From JAMOQA01 sp964582785 (GTDB lineage Bacteria > Acidobacteriota > Polarisedimenticolia > J045), in the NCBI GenBank assembly GCA_964582785.1, contig CAZOTT010000063.1, positions 1 to 16,882 on the forward strand: DNA of 16,882 nt, in the 5' to 3' direction. Shown here piece after piece: positions 6,551 to 12,987 of this stretch. A program made the translations under genes and the position numbers. Below the pieces are notes generated by a model. It was given only the letters and a program-made list of their open reading frames with translations. It made no database searches and was not told the DNA's origin. Each line of letters starts with the position of its first letter. The stretch's first letter is position 1.

Positions 6551-7542
6551 TGGGCCGCCTCGACGAGGAGGATCTCCTCCGCCGGGCGGCGGCGCTCGCC
6601 GCCCCGGGGCTTCCCGCCGGCTGGGTCGGTCCCGGTGACGACGCGGCCCTCGTGCCCCGGGGAGACGGCTGGCTGGTGGTTTCCACCGACCTTTCCGTGG
6701 AAGGTGTCCACTTCCGGCGCACCTGGGCGCCCGCCGCCGTTCTCGGGGGCCGGGCCGTGCGGGTGGCGGTTTCCGACCTGGCCGCGATGGGGGCCGATCC
6801 TGTCGGCATTTTCGTCTCGGCGGCGCTGCCGGCGGGGCTCGGGAACGGCCCGGCGGAGGAGCTGCTCGAGGGGATCGCGGGCGCGGCGCGGGACCTGGGC
6901 GTTCCGCTGCTCGGCGGCGACCTCGCGGGGTCCCCGGGAGGAATCGTTCTCGACGTGACCGCGCTCGGCGAGGCGGACCGCGGGCGGGTCCGGCTGCGTT
7001 CCGGGGGGCGGCCCGGAGACCTCCTCGCGGTGACCGGTCCCCTCGGCCTGGCCCGGGCGGGGCTGGCGATGCTGGACGGTCCCGGGCCCGCCCGGGAGGG
7101 CGCCCCGGTCCGCGGTCTCCTCGTGCCGGAACCGCGCCTGGCCGAGGGGCGGTGGCTGGCGGGCCGGGGGGAGGTCCACGCGATGATGGATCTCTCGGAC
7201 GGTCTCGCCGCCGACGCGCCGCGGCTGGCCCGGGCCTCGGGGTGCGGCCTCGTCCTCGAACTCGACCGGGTCCCCCGGCACCCGGACGCCGACGAGGTCG
7301 CCGCGGCGACCGGGGAGGACCCGGCGGTGTTCGCGGCGGCCGGGGGGGAGGACTACGAGCTCCTGGTCGCCGTGGAAGAGGGGGCCTTCCCGGCGCTGGC
7401 CGCGGCGTTCGAGGAGAGATTCGGCCGTCCCCTCGTCCCGCTGGGGCGGCTGCTCCCCGACTCCTCGCGGCGGGCGGCCACCCGGGCGGGCCGGCCGGTT
7501 TCCTTCCCGGACCCCGGCTACGCTCACTTCCGTCGCCCCTGA
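6550..7542 (+). CDS. thiL: Thiamine-monophosphate kinase ThiL
   Basis: ThiL phosphorylates thiamine monophosphate to the active cofactor thiamine pyrophosphate with ATP, the last step of vitamin B1 synthesis. The 330-residue product has the family length and the AIRS-like kinase fold. Metal/nucleotide motifs are GDDAA (29-33), STDLSVEGVHF (45-55), VSDLAAMGA (74-82), GGDLAG (122-127), MDLSDGLAAD (213-222) and GGEDYELL (265-272). The ATG overlaps the preceding TGA by one base, giving the start. No TPP riboswitch pattern was seen upstream. It is co-oriented with serS, 73-76 bases downstream. Confidence 0.96.
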   Translation: MGRLDEEDLLRRAAALAAPGLPAGWVGPGDDAALVPRGDGWLVVSTDLSVEGVHFRRTWAPAAVLGGRAVRVAVSDLAAMGADPVGIFVSAALPAGLGNGPAEELLEGIAGAARDLGVPLLGGDLAGSPGGIVLDVTALGEADRGRVRLRSGGRPGDLLAVTGPLGLARAGLAMLDGPGPAREGAPVRGLLVPEPRLAEGRWLAGRGEVHAMMDLSDGLAADAPRLARASGCGLVLELDRVPRHPDADEVAAATGEDPAVFAAAGGEDYELLVAVEEGAFPALAAAFEERFGRPLVPLGRLLPDSSRRAATRAGRPVSFPDPGYAHFRRP

Positions 7543-7556
7543 CGGCGGACCGGACG

Positions 7557-7586
7557 CTGCCGCCCGGAAGCGGAGGGGGGTAGACT
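7557..7586 (+). promoter_or_regulatory. serS: Weak promoter candidate for serS
   Basis: CTGCCG (7557-7562) and TAGACT (7581-7586) are 18 bases apart in the thiL-serS gap. The -10-like box is reasonable and the -35 poor. serS could instead be read from the thiL transcript. Confidence 0.3.
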
Positions 7587-7618
7587 CGTCGCCCGGAACG
7601 CCCGGCTGGGAGGACGTG

Positions 7619-8884
7619 ATGCTCAACCTCAAGTGGATCCTGGAGAACCTGGACGGGGTGCGGGCGGGGCTCGCCGCCCGGGGGGCCGAGGTCAACCTGG
7701 ATCGCCTCGTCGCCCTGGACGAACGGCGGCGGAAGACGATCGCCGAGGTGGAGGCGCTCAAGGCGGAGCGGAACGAGTCCTCCCGGAAGATCGGCCGGAT
7801 GCTCCGGGCGGGGGAGGACGCCACCCCCCTCCGGGAGCGGGTGCGGCAGGTCGGGGAACGGATCAGGGTCCTCGACGAGGAGGTGCGGGCGATCGAGGGA
7901 GAGATCCGGGACCTGCTGCTGACGATCCCGAACCTTCCCCACGAGAGCTGCCCGGTCGGCCCGGACGATTCCGCGAACCGGGTGGAGCGCACCTGGGGCG
8001 AGCCGCGCAGCTTCGACTTCGAGATCCGGGACCACGTGGACATCGGGGAGATCAGCGGGGTCCTGGACTTCGAGCGGGCGGCGAAGGTGACCGGCGCCCG
8101 GTTCGTCGTCCTCACCGGCCTGGGGGCCCGGCTCGAGCGGGCGCTGATCCAGTTCATGCTCGACCTGCACACCGAGGTGCACGGGTACCGGGAGGTGCTG
8201 CCCCCGTTCCTCGTGAACCGCCGGAGCCTGGTCGGGACCGGTCAGCTGCCCAAGTTCGAGGAGGACCTCTTCCGGGTCGATCCGCCCGGGGACTGGTACC
8301 TCGTCCCCACCGCGGAGGTACCGGTGACGAACCTGCACGCCCGGGAAATCCTGCGGGAGGAGGACCTGCCCCTCCGGTACTGCGCCTACACGCCCTGCTT
8401 CCGCTCCGAGGCGGGTTCCTACGGCCGGGACGTCCGCGGGATGATCCGGCAGCACCAGTTCGACAAGGTCGAGCTGGTGGCCTTCGCCCGGCCGGAGGAA
8501 AGCTGGGACGTGCTCGAGCGGCTGACGGGGCACGCCGAGGAGGTGCTGCGGCGCCTCGAGCTGCCCTACCGGGTCGTCACCCTGGCCACCGGCGACCTGG
8601 GCTTCTCCGCGGCGAAGACCCTGGACCTCGAGGTCTGGCTTCCCAGTCAGGAGACGTACCGGGAGATCAGTTCCTGCTCGAACTTCACCGACTTCCAGGC
8701 CCGGCGGGCGAACATCCGCTACCGGCCCGCTGGTGGCGGGAAGCCGCGGTACGTGCACACGCTGAACGGCTCCGGCCTCGCCGTGGGCCGCACGCTGGTC
8801 GCGATCCTCGAGAACTACCAGCGGGAAGACGGCACCTTCGACGTGCCCGCCGCCCTCCGCCCCTACCTGGAATCCCGTCTCTGA
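7619..8884 (+). CDS. serS: Seryl-tRNA synthetase
   Basis: This class II aminoacyl-tRNA synthetase charges tRNA-Ser (and tRNA-Sec where present) with serine. The 421-residue product has the N-terminal long coiled-coil arm (about residues 30-100, Glu/Arg-rich heptads) that contacts the tRNA variable arm. It then has the class II core with TAEVP (231-235), motif 2 FRSEAGSYGRDVRGMIRQHQ (261-280) and motif 3 NGSGLAVGRTL (383-393). Length and motifs are complete. The ATG at 7619 is preferred over the adjacent GTG at 7616: it gives the usual MLNLKWI start and better spacing from GGGAGG (7608-7613). Its last 22 bases overlap the convergent symporter gene on the other strand. Confidence 0.97.
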   Translation: MLNLKWILENLDGVRAGLAARGAEVNLDRLVALDERRRKTIAEVEALKAERNESSRKIGRMLRAGEDATPLRERVRQVGERIRVLDEEVRAIEGEIRDLLLTIPNLPHESCPVGPDDSANRVERTWGEPRSFDFEIRDHVDIGEISGVLDFERAAKVTGARFVVLTGLGARLERALIQFMLDLHTEVHGYREVLPPFLVNRRSLVGTGQLPKFEEDLFRVDPPGDWYLVPTAEVPVTNLHAREILREEDLPLRYCAYTPCFRSEAGSYGRDVRGMIRQHQFDKVELVAFARPEESWDVLERLTGHAEEVLRRLELPYRVVTLATGDLGFSAAKTLDLEVWLPSQETYREISSCSNFTDFQARRANIRYRPAGGGKPRYVHTLNGSGLAVGRTLVAILENYQREDGTFDVPAALRPYLESRL

Positions 8885-10359
8885 ACCCGTCCGCCGGCGC
8901 GGGCGACCGGCAGCAGGACGACGAGGAAGGAGGCCGCGAGGGCGATCGCCGCCGGGGGCACCCCGGCCGCGATCCCGGGCACGCCGGCGCGCCAGGGGCT
9001 CTTCCGCAGCGCCTCGAGGGCGAGGGCGAGGAGGATCCCGGTGCCCGCCGCGGCGGCCGCCCAGCGGGGGGTGACCTCCTCCCGGTGGAGGCCGACGGCG
9101 AGGAGCGGGGCGAGGCCCGCCGCGAACAGGCCGAAGGCGAACGTCCCCAGGAGGGCGACCAGGTCCCGGTGGAGCCAGGCGAGGAGCCAGGCGCCCCCGC
9201 CCAGGGCGAACGTCGCCCACCGTCCCCACGCGAGCTCGTCCGCCACCGGCCGGCCCAGGGCACGGGGGAGGTCCCGCACGAGCGCCGCCGCCCCCACGTT
9301 GAGGAACGAGTCCGCCGTCGACATGATCGCCGCCAGGGCGCCCGCCACCGCCAGTCCCGCGAGCCACGGCGGCGCGCCGTGGCAGAGCCAGGCGATCATG
9401 GCGTCGTCGCAGCGGGCGGGGGGCGCCATCGCGGCCCGGGCGACCAGGGCCGGCACCGCGAAGCCGACACCGACCCAGACGAGGAGCACGAGGGACTGGC
9501 TCGCCCCGAGCACCAGGGGAAACCGCCGCAGGTGGCGCGGGTCGCGCAGCATGAAGAACTTGTGAACCATGTGGGGCTGCCCCAGGACGCCGGCGGAGAA
9601 GAGGAAGAAGAACCCCGCGGCGGCGGCCGGGCCGAGGCGGCCGAGGGGGTGGAGGAACGCGGGTCCGAACCGCCCGTCCGCGAGGATGGACCGGACGATC
9701 CCGCCCGGCCCCCCCGCCCCCGCGACGGCCCACCCGGCGACCAGGACCCCCGTCACGACCATGATCACGCCCTGGACCAGGTCGGTCCAGACCCCGGCGA
9801 GCATTCCTCCCAGCGTGCCGTAGGCGAGGACCGCCAGCAGGCCCAGCGCCATGCAGAACGGGAGCCCCGCGTTTCCCGGCAGGTCCCCCGTGCCGAGCAG
9901 CGCCTCCCCGAGGAGGCCGAGGACGAGCACCTGGGTGGCGAGGTAGCCGATCGACCCCAGGACGACCGCGAGGATCGAGAGCAGGGTGGTGGGACGGTGC
10001 CGCCAGCGCCGGGCGACCACGTCGGGGATCGTGTAGATCCCCCCTCCCCCCGCCATCTCCCGCAGGGGCCCTCCGAGGACCCGGGTCAGCAGCCACGGGG
10101 TGATTCCCACCGGCAGCACGATCCAGAGGGACGCGGCCCCGAGCCGCCAGGTCAGGCCGGGCCCGCCGAGAAAGACGAAGCCGCTGAACGCCGCGCTCAT
10201 CGTGGCGAGGGCGGTCGCGAGCAGGCCGGCCCGCTGGCCGGCGATGAACCAGTCCCGGGCGTCCTCGGTGCGGAACACCGCGAGGATCCCGACCCCGAGC
10301 ACGACGAGCAGGGAGGCGCCCGCGATCGCCAGGACGACCGGGGTGCCGAGGCAGTTCAC
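8863..10359 (-). CDS. Sodium/solute symporter (SSS family), substrate unknown
   Basis: The 498-residue product has about 13 hydrophobic segments and SSS-family signatures. These are an early RDWFIAGQ (35-42, the family's Y/F-AG-R region), GGMLAGVWTDLVQGVIM (184-200), GQPHMVHKFFM (260-270) and MSTADSFLNVGAAALVRDLPR (346-366), the segment that carries Na+-site serines/threonines in the family. It should import a small solute driven by Na+. The substrate (amino acid, carboxylate, pantothenate or other) cannot be read from sequence. The start is GTG at 10359, overlapping the stop of the small membrane-protein gene by GTGA. The frame continues upstream through other genes, but that extension is spurious. 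The TAG stop lies inside the convergent serS end. Order and coupling resemble transporter/small-subunit pairs. Confidence 0.88.
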   Translation of the reverse strand: MNCLGTPVVLAIAGASLLVVLGVGILAVFRTEDARDWFIAGQRAGLLATALATMSAAFSGFVFLGGPGLTWRLGAASLWIVLPVGITPWLLTRVLGGPLREMAGGGGIYTIPDVVARRWRHRPTTLLSILAVVLGSIGYLATQVLVLGLLGEALLGTGDLPGNAGLPFCMALGLLAVLAYGTLGGMLAGVWTDLVQGVIMVVTGVLVAGWAVAGAGGPGGIVRSILADGRFGPAFLHPLGRLGPAAAAGFFFLFSAGVLGQPHMVHKFFMLRDPRHLRRFPLVLGASQSLVLLVWVGVGFAVPALVARAAMAPPARCDDAMIAWLCHGAPPWLAGLAVAGALAAIMSTADSFLNVGAAALVRDLPRALGRPVADELAWGRWATFALGGGAWLLAWLHRDLVALLGTFAFGLFAAGLAPLLAVGLHREEVTPRWAAAAAGTGILLALALEALRKSPWRAGVPGIAAGVPPAAIALAASFLVVLLPVARAGGRVQRRDSR

Positions 10360-10691
10360 CGCGGGTCCTCGCCCGGGGAGCCCGCCGCGCCGCCGATCGC
10401 CAGGGGAACCACCCACAGCAGCAGGATGGCGGCGAGGAGGGCCGCGGGAGAACGGAGGAGGAGCAGGGCGGCGACGCCGGCCAGGAGGGCGCCCGCCATC
10501 AGGCCCCGCACCAGGCCGTCCCGGCGGTTCCAGCGGGAGCGCGGGACGACCAGCGGGAGGACCGCGGCGAGCAGGAGGGCGAGCCCACCCCCGCGGCCCG
10601 GGCCGAGGAAGAGGACGAGCAGGAGGGCGAGGCCGGCGGCCACCAGGGGGCCGGCGGCCCGGTGCCGGGACGCGGCCGGTGCGTCGGGCAC
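10356..10691 (-). CDS. Small hydrophobic membrane protein coupled to the symporter
   Basis: The 111-residue product has about four short hydrophobic segments (residues 13-29, 34-50, 62-80, 84-102), with an Arg-rich loop at 51-60 and a short charged tail. I do not recognise the family. The GTG at 10691 is supported by GGAGGAA about ten bases upstream. The GTGA overlap with the symporter start indicates coupled translation, so it is probably an accessory subunit of that transporter. Several SSS carriers have small membrane partners (for example DUF485 with ActP, YhdT with PanF), but I see no clear similarity to these. A 7-bp inverted repeat (10695-10701 with 10733-10739) covers its ribosome site and could hinder initiation. 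Confidence 0.7.
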   Translation of the reverse strand: MPDAPAASRHRAAGPLVAAGLALLLVLFLGPGRGGGLALLLAAVLPLVVPRSRWNRRDGLVRGLMAGALLAGVAALLLLRSPAALLAAILLLWVVPLAIGGAAGSPGEDPR

Positions 10692-10763
10692 GGGACCGTT
10701 CCTCCACGAGCGGGGCCGTTCCCCGGGACGGCGAACGGTGTTGCGCGGATGGGAAACCGGATT

Positions 10764-11105
10764 CTAGGCCCCCCGGCCGCCCCGGGGGAAGCCCCCCCGG
10801 CGCCCGGGGGGCCGGACGACGACGTGCTCGGCGTCCGCCACCGCCAGGGCCTGCCCGTGGACCAGGGCGCCCGCCACCTTCCGGCGGGCCTCCCAGAGCA
10901 GGCGCTGGAGGGTGCCCCGGGAGATCCCCATCAGGTCCGCCGCCGCCTGCTGGTCCTTCCCCTCGAGGTCGACGAGGCGCATCGCCTCGAGCTCGTCGAG
11001 GAGGAGCTCGACGACGGCGAGGTCCCGGAGCGGGACCCCGCCCGGCTTGTAGAACCGGTAACCGGGCGCCCGCCGGCAGAAACGAACCTTCTTCATGCGG
11101 CCCAC
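10764..11105 (-). CDS. DUF134 (UPF0251) HTH DNA-binding protein
   Basis: The 113-residue product matches DUF134: a basic start (MGRMKKVRFCRRAPGYRFYK), then PGGVPLRDLAVVELLLDELEAMRLVDLEG, and a sigma-region-4-like helix-turn-helix at about 50-75 (QQAAADLMGISRGTLQRLLW) followed by ARRKVAGALVHGQAL. Members are predicted regulators commonly found beside, or fused to, NifX/NifB-domain proteins. Here it lies divergent to such an operon. The GTG at 11105 is chosen because GGGAGGA (11116-11110) is directly upstream and the family starts with a short M-x-R-x-K segment; a longer frame to 11294 runs through the structured leader. Three more residues would separate an alternative ATG at 11096. The C-terminal Arg/Gly tail is an addition to the family core. 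The symporter genes follow on the same strand after 72 bases. Confidence 0.88.
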   Translation of the reverse strand: MGRMKKVRFCRRAPGYRFYKPGGVPLRDLAVVELLLDELEAMRLVDLEGKDQQAAADLMGISRGTLQRLLWEARRKVAGALVHGQALAVADAEHVVVRPPGRRGGFPRGGRGA

Positions 11106-11109
11106 GGGG

Positions 11110-11277
11110 TCCTCCCGCACCTTTTCGGAGGTGCGCCGGGAACGGGGGCCGGGTTTCCGCGGAAACGCCGGGCGGGAAAGGCTCTTTCGCCGCCGGCCAC
11201 CGCCCCGGCCGCCGTGCCCGGAAGTCCCTGCGGGGTCGCCGGTTTCGAGGACGACCCCCGTTCCCGGCGCACCTCCG
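11110..11277 (-). promoter_or_regulatory. Candidate structured 5' leader of the DUF134 mRNA
   Basis: On the minus strand a 23-base perfect inverted repeat (11277-11255 with 11148-11126) closes a 106-base interior. The interior contains a hairpin around the perfect palindrome GTTTCCGCGGAAAC (11153-11166) and another of about ten pairs with one bulge (11171-11180 with 11184-11194). Just after the closing stem, GCACCT (11134-11129) can instead pair with AGGTGC (11122-11117), which would break the outer end of the big stem. This alternative hairpin directly abuts the SD GGGAGGA (11116-11110). The layout, with mutually exclusive stems next to the SD, resembles a cis-regulatory RNA. No known riboswitch class was recognised. 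Confidence 0.5.
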
Positions 11278-11292
11278 GCGGACCCGGGGAAC

Positions 11293-11322
11293 ACGGTAGG
11301 GAGGGAGGAGCCCCCCGGTCAA
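11293..11322 (-). promoter_or_regulatory. Promoter candidate for DUF134 leader
   Basis: On the minus strand TTGACC (11322-11317) and TACCGT (11298-11293) are 18 bases apart. The predicted transcript start, near 11286, falls just before the first arm of the 23-bp inverted repeat, which fits a structured leader. The -10 match is weak. Confidence 0.4.
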
Positions 11323-11500
11323 GGAGGCGGGCGGGTACCGGCGGGGCCGGGACGTGCCCGTGCCGGGAGGAAGGACCACCCCGTGCGAGGAGGGGGGCGG
11401 GGGGCGGTGCGCTCGACAGGTGGCGCCGCCGAGGGGCAGAAGCTCCCCGGTCGAGGGTGCGGGCGGGGTCGCGCGGGTTCCTGGTGCGAAGGGGTCGCAC

Positions 11501-11529
11501 TTGACTTTTGGTGTGCATATGCACATTAT
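11501..11529 (+). promoter_or_regulatory. Strong promoter candidate of the NifX/MinD operon
   Basis: TTGACT (11501-11506, five of six) is followed after 17 bases by CATTAT (11524-11529, four of six, key A2 and T6 present) in a markedly AT-rich island. Start of transcription would be near 11536, at the foot of the first leader hairpin. Confidence 0.65.
11512..11525. promoter_or_regulatory. Perfect 14-bp palindromic operator candidate
   Basis: TGTGCATATGCACA is a perfect palindrome placed in the spacer and running into the -10 box of the operon promoter. A dimeric repressor bound here would block polymerase. The neighbouring divergent DUF134 HTH protein is the obvious candidate, but that link is inference. 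Confidence 0.6.
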
Positions 11530-11534
11530 ACGTT

Positions 11535-11578
11535 CCGGAGGGCCCGGAAGCCCTCCGGCGCGGGGCGGAAGGCCCCGC
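11535..11578 (+). promoter_or_regulatory. Two adjacent leader hairpins before the operon SD
   Basis: Hairpin 1 has a perfect 9-bp stem (11535-11543 with 11550-11558) and loop CCGGAA. Hairpin 2 has a 7-bp stem (11560-11566 with 11572-11578) and loop GGAAG. The SD AGGAGG (11579-11584) follows immediately. An alternative TTCCGG/CCGGAA pairing (11533-11538 with 11544-11549) competes with hairpin 1. GGA in hairpin loops next to a GGA-containing SD is the pattern used by CsrA-type proteins. Confidence 0.55.
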
Positions 11579-11591
11579 AGGAGGTGTGACG

Positions 11592-11927
11592 ATGTGGTGG
11601 GGTCGTGGATTCGGTTTCGGTCGTGGTGCCGGTTACGGCCGCGGGTTCGGCCGGGGCTGGGGCCGCGGGTGGGGTCCCGGGAATCCGTACCCGACCTGCC
11701 GGGCCTACCCCTGGCTGCCCCGGGGGTGGTGGTGGACCGGTGCATACGCCAGCGACGCCCGCCTGGGCGCCGTCCCCCTCCCGCCGGAGGGGTGGACCGC
11801 TCCCGCCGGCTGGGGACCCGCACCCTGGTGGGGCTCCCCGGCCGCCGCGCCGCGTGTCGCGCCGGTCCGGCAGGCCGGCGAGACCGCCGGTCCGGAGCCG
11901 GGAGGAAACGGGGAGGACACGCCATGA
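11592..11927 (+). CDS. Small Trp/Gly/Arg-rich protein heading the NifX/MinD operon
   Basis: The 111-residue product opens with MWWGRGFGFGRGAGYGRGFG and continues with GR and GW repeats to about residue 30. It then has a Pro/Trp-rich middle (PWLPRGWWWTG, APAGWGPAPWWG) and an acidic-Gly end. It has one cysteine, no signal peptide and no membrane helix. Small Gly/Met- or Gly/Arg-rich proteins often accompany NifX/Mrp-type operons, for instance those annotated as DUF5320-like, but this one is not a clear member. The ATG at 11592 has AGGAGG seven bases upstream. The stop overlaps the next ATG (ATGA), implying coupled translation with the first NifX-domain protein, whose tail has the same Gly/Arg/Trp composition. 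Confidence 0.75.
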   Translation: MWWGRGFGFGRGAGYGRGFGRGWGRGWGPGNPYPTCRAYPWLPRGWWWTGAYASDARLGAVPLPPEGWTAPAGWGPAPWWGSPAAAPRVAPVRQAGETAGPEPGGNGEDTP

Positions 11928-12532
11928 AGATCGCCGTCGCCACCGAGCGTGGCGGGCTGGACGACGCGGTCAGCCCGAACTTCGGGCGGGCCCCCTCGAT
12001 CACCTTCGTCGACGTGGACGACGCCACGGGGGAGATCGTCTCCCACGAGGTCCTCCCGAATCCCTTCGCCGGGGCTTCCTCCGGGGCGGGTACCAGGGTC
12101 TCCCAGCTCGTCGCGGAGAAGGGAGCCACCGTCGTCCTGGCCGGGGCCTTCGGGCCGAAGGCCGCCCGGGTCCTCGAGGCGACCGGGGTCCGTGCGGTTC
12201 CGGCGTCCGGTTCCGTGCGGGAGGCGGTCCGGGCGGTGGTCTCCGGCGCCCCTCCCGCCGGTGATGTGCCCGGGCCCGGTGCGTCTCCCGGGACCGGCGC
12301 GGGTCCCGGGTGGGGACCCCCGGGCGGCGCGCAGCTTCCCCCGGGTGCGGGGCCGGGGGCGGTCCCCGGGCCGGGGTTCGGCGCGGGTTTCGGGCCGGGC
12401 ATGGGCCCTGGCGGCGGCTGGGGCCGCGGCGGCGGAGGTGGTGGTCGAGGCCGCGGCGGTGGATGGGGCCGTGGCGGCGGAGGTGGTGGTCGAGGCCGCG
12501 GCGGTGGCGGCTGGGGCCGCGGCGGCTGGTGA
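11924..12532 (+). CDS. NifX/NifB C-terminal-domain protein with Gly/Arg-rich tail
   Basis: Residues 1-107 form a dinitrogenase iron-molybdenum-cofactor-biosynthesis type domain (PF02579 fold). They comprise MKIAVATERGGLDDAVSPNFGRAPSI, a middle with TRVSQLVAEKGATVVLAGAFGPKAARVL, and AVPASGSVREAVRAV. Such domains bind metal-sulfur clusters or act as scaffolds; no nitrogenase genes are present, so nitrogen fixation is not implied. Residues 108-163 are Pro/Gly-rich linker, and 164-202 consist of Trp-Gly-Arg-Gly repeats (two near-identical units of 15-16 residues and a short third). The tail is much longer than usual for the family. GGGAGG lies seven bases before the ATG, which overlaps the preceding stop. 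Confidence 0.85.
   Translation: MKIAVATERGGLDDAVSPNFGRAPSITFVDVDDATGEIVSHEVLPNPFAGASSGAGTRVSQLVAEKGATVVLAGAFGPKAARVLEATGVRAVPASGSVREAVRAVVSGAPPAGDVPGPGASPGTGAGPGWGPPGGAQLPPGAGPGAVPGPGFGAGFGPGMGPGGGWGRGGGGGGRGRGGGWGRGGGGGGRGRGGGGWGRGGW
12419..12508 (+). repeat. 45-bp tandem repeat encoding Trp/Gly/Arg tail
   Basis: Two nearly identical 45-bp units (12419-12463, 12464-12508) encode the 15-residue unit WGRGGGGGGRGRGGG. A partial third unit follows. The DNA identity points to recent tandem expansion. Confidence 0.9.
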
Positions 12533-12599
12533 GTTCCCCCTTTTCGCCGGGTCCCGTACACCGGGCGGGCCCGGCCACCGTTTCGACCGGGAGGTGATC

Positions 12600-12968
12600 A
12601 TGGCCATCGTGTGCGTGCCGTCCGCCGGGACGGGCGGTCTCGGGGACCGGGTGAGCGCCCACTTCGGGCACGCCCCGGTGTACACCCTGTGGAACAGCGA
12701 GAGCGGGGAGGTTCGCGCCGTGCCGAACGACTCCGACCACCGCGGGGGACGCGGGCTTCCCGCCGACAACCTGGCGGCGATCGGGATCGACGTGCTCCTC
12801 TGCCGCGGGATCGGCCGGAAGGCGATCGATCTCTGCGCGGCGCGGGGCATCGAGGTGTTCGTCGGCCCGTGGGAGACCGTGGCGGACGCGATCGCGGACT
12901 GGCGGGCGGGACGCGCCGTTCCCGCGGGTTCCGTCGGCGGGTGCTCCGGCGGGGGTCACTGCGGATGA
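12600..12968 (+). CDS. Second NifX/NifB-domain protein, Cys/His C-terminus
   Basis: The 122-residue product is one PF02579-type domain. It has MAIVCVPSAGTGGLGDRVSAHFGHAPVYTLW, where HFG replaces NFG of the sister protein, then LPADNLAAIGIDVLLCRGIGRKAIDLCAARGIEVF and a Cys/His-rich end (GGCSGGGHCG). The terminal Cys/His residues could bind a metal or an iron-sulfur cluster. The ATG at 12600 follows GGGAGG by five bases; an in-frame GTG two codons upstream is a less likely start. The gene lies 67 bases after the first NifX-like gene and 19 before the first ATPase, so all belong to one operon. Confidence 0.9.
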   Translation: MAIVCVPSAGTGGLGDRVSAHFGHAPVYTLWNSESGEVRAVPNDSDHRGGRGLPADNLAAIGIDVLLCRGIGRKAIDLCAARGIEVFVGPWETVADAIADWRAGRAVPAGSVGGCSGGGHCG

Positions 12969-12987
12969 TCCCGGGAGGGCGCCGGGG

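Noticed and set aside
5969..10096. Very long minus-strand open frame (1375 codons)
   Set aside because: It lies opposite DUF2007, thiL and serS and inside the symporter in another frame. The product is low-complexity Pro/Arg/Gly sequence, as expected where stop codons are rare.
11126..11277. Miniature transposon (MITE) with 23-bp terminal inverted repeats
   Set aside because: No flanking target duplication is visible, and its position between a promoter candidate and the DUF134 SD fits a leader better. A genome-wide copy search could still revive this idea.
10360..12561. Upstream extension of the symporter frame on the minus strand
   Set aside because: The extra sequence runs antisense through the small membrane protein, DUF134 and NifX-like genes and is low complexity. 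The GTG at 10359 with GTGA coupling is the sensible start.
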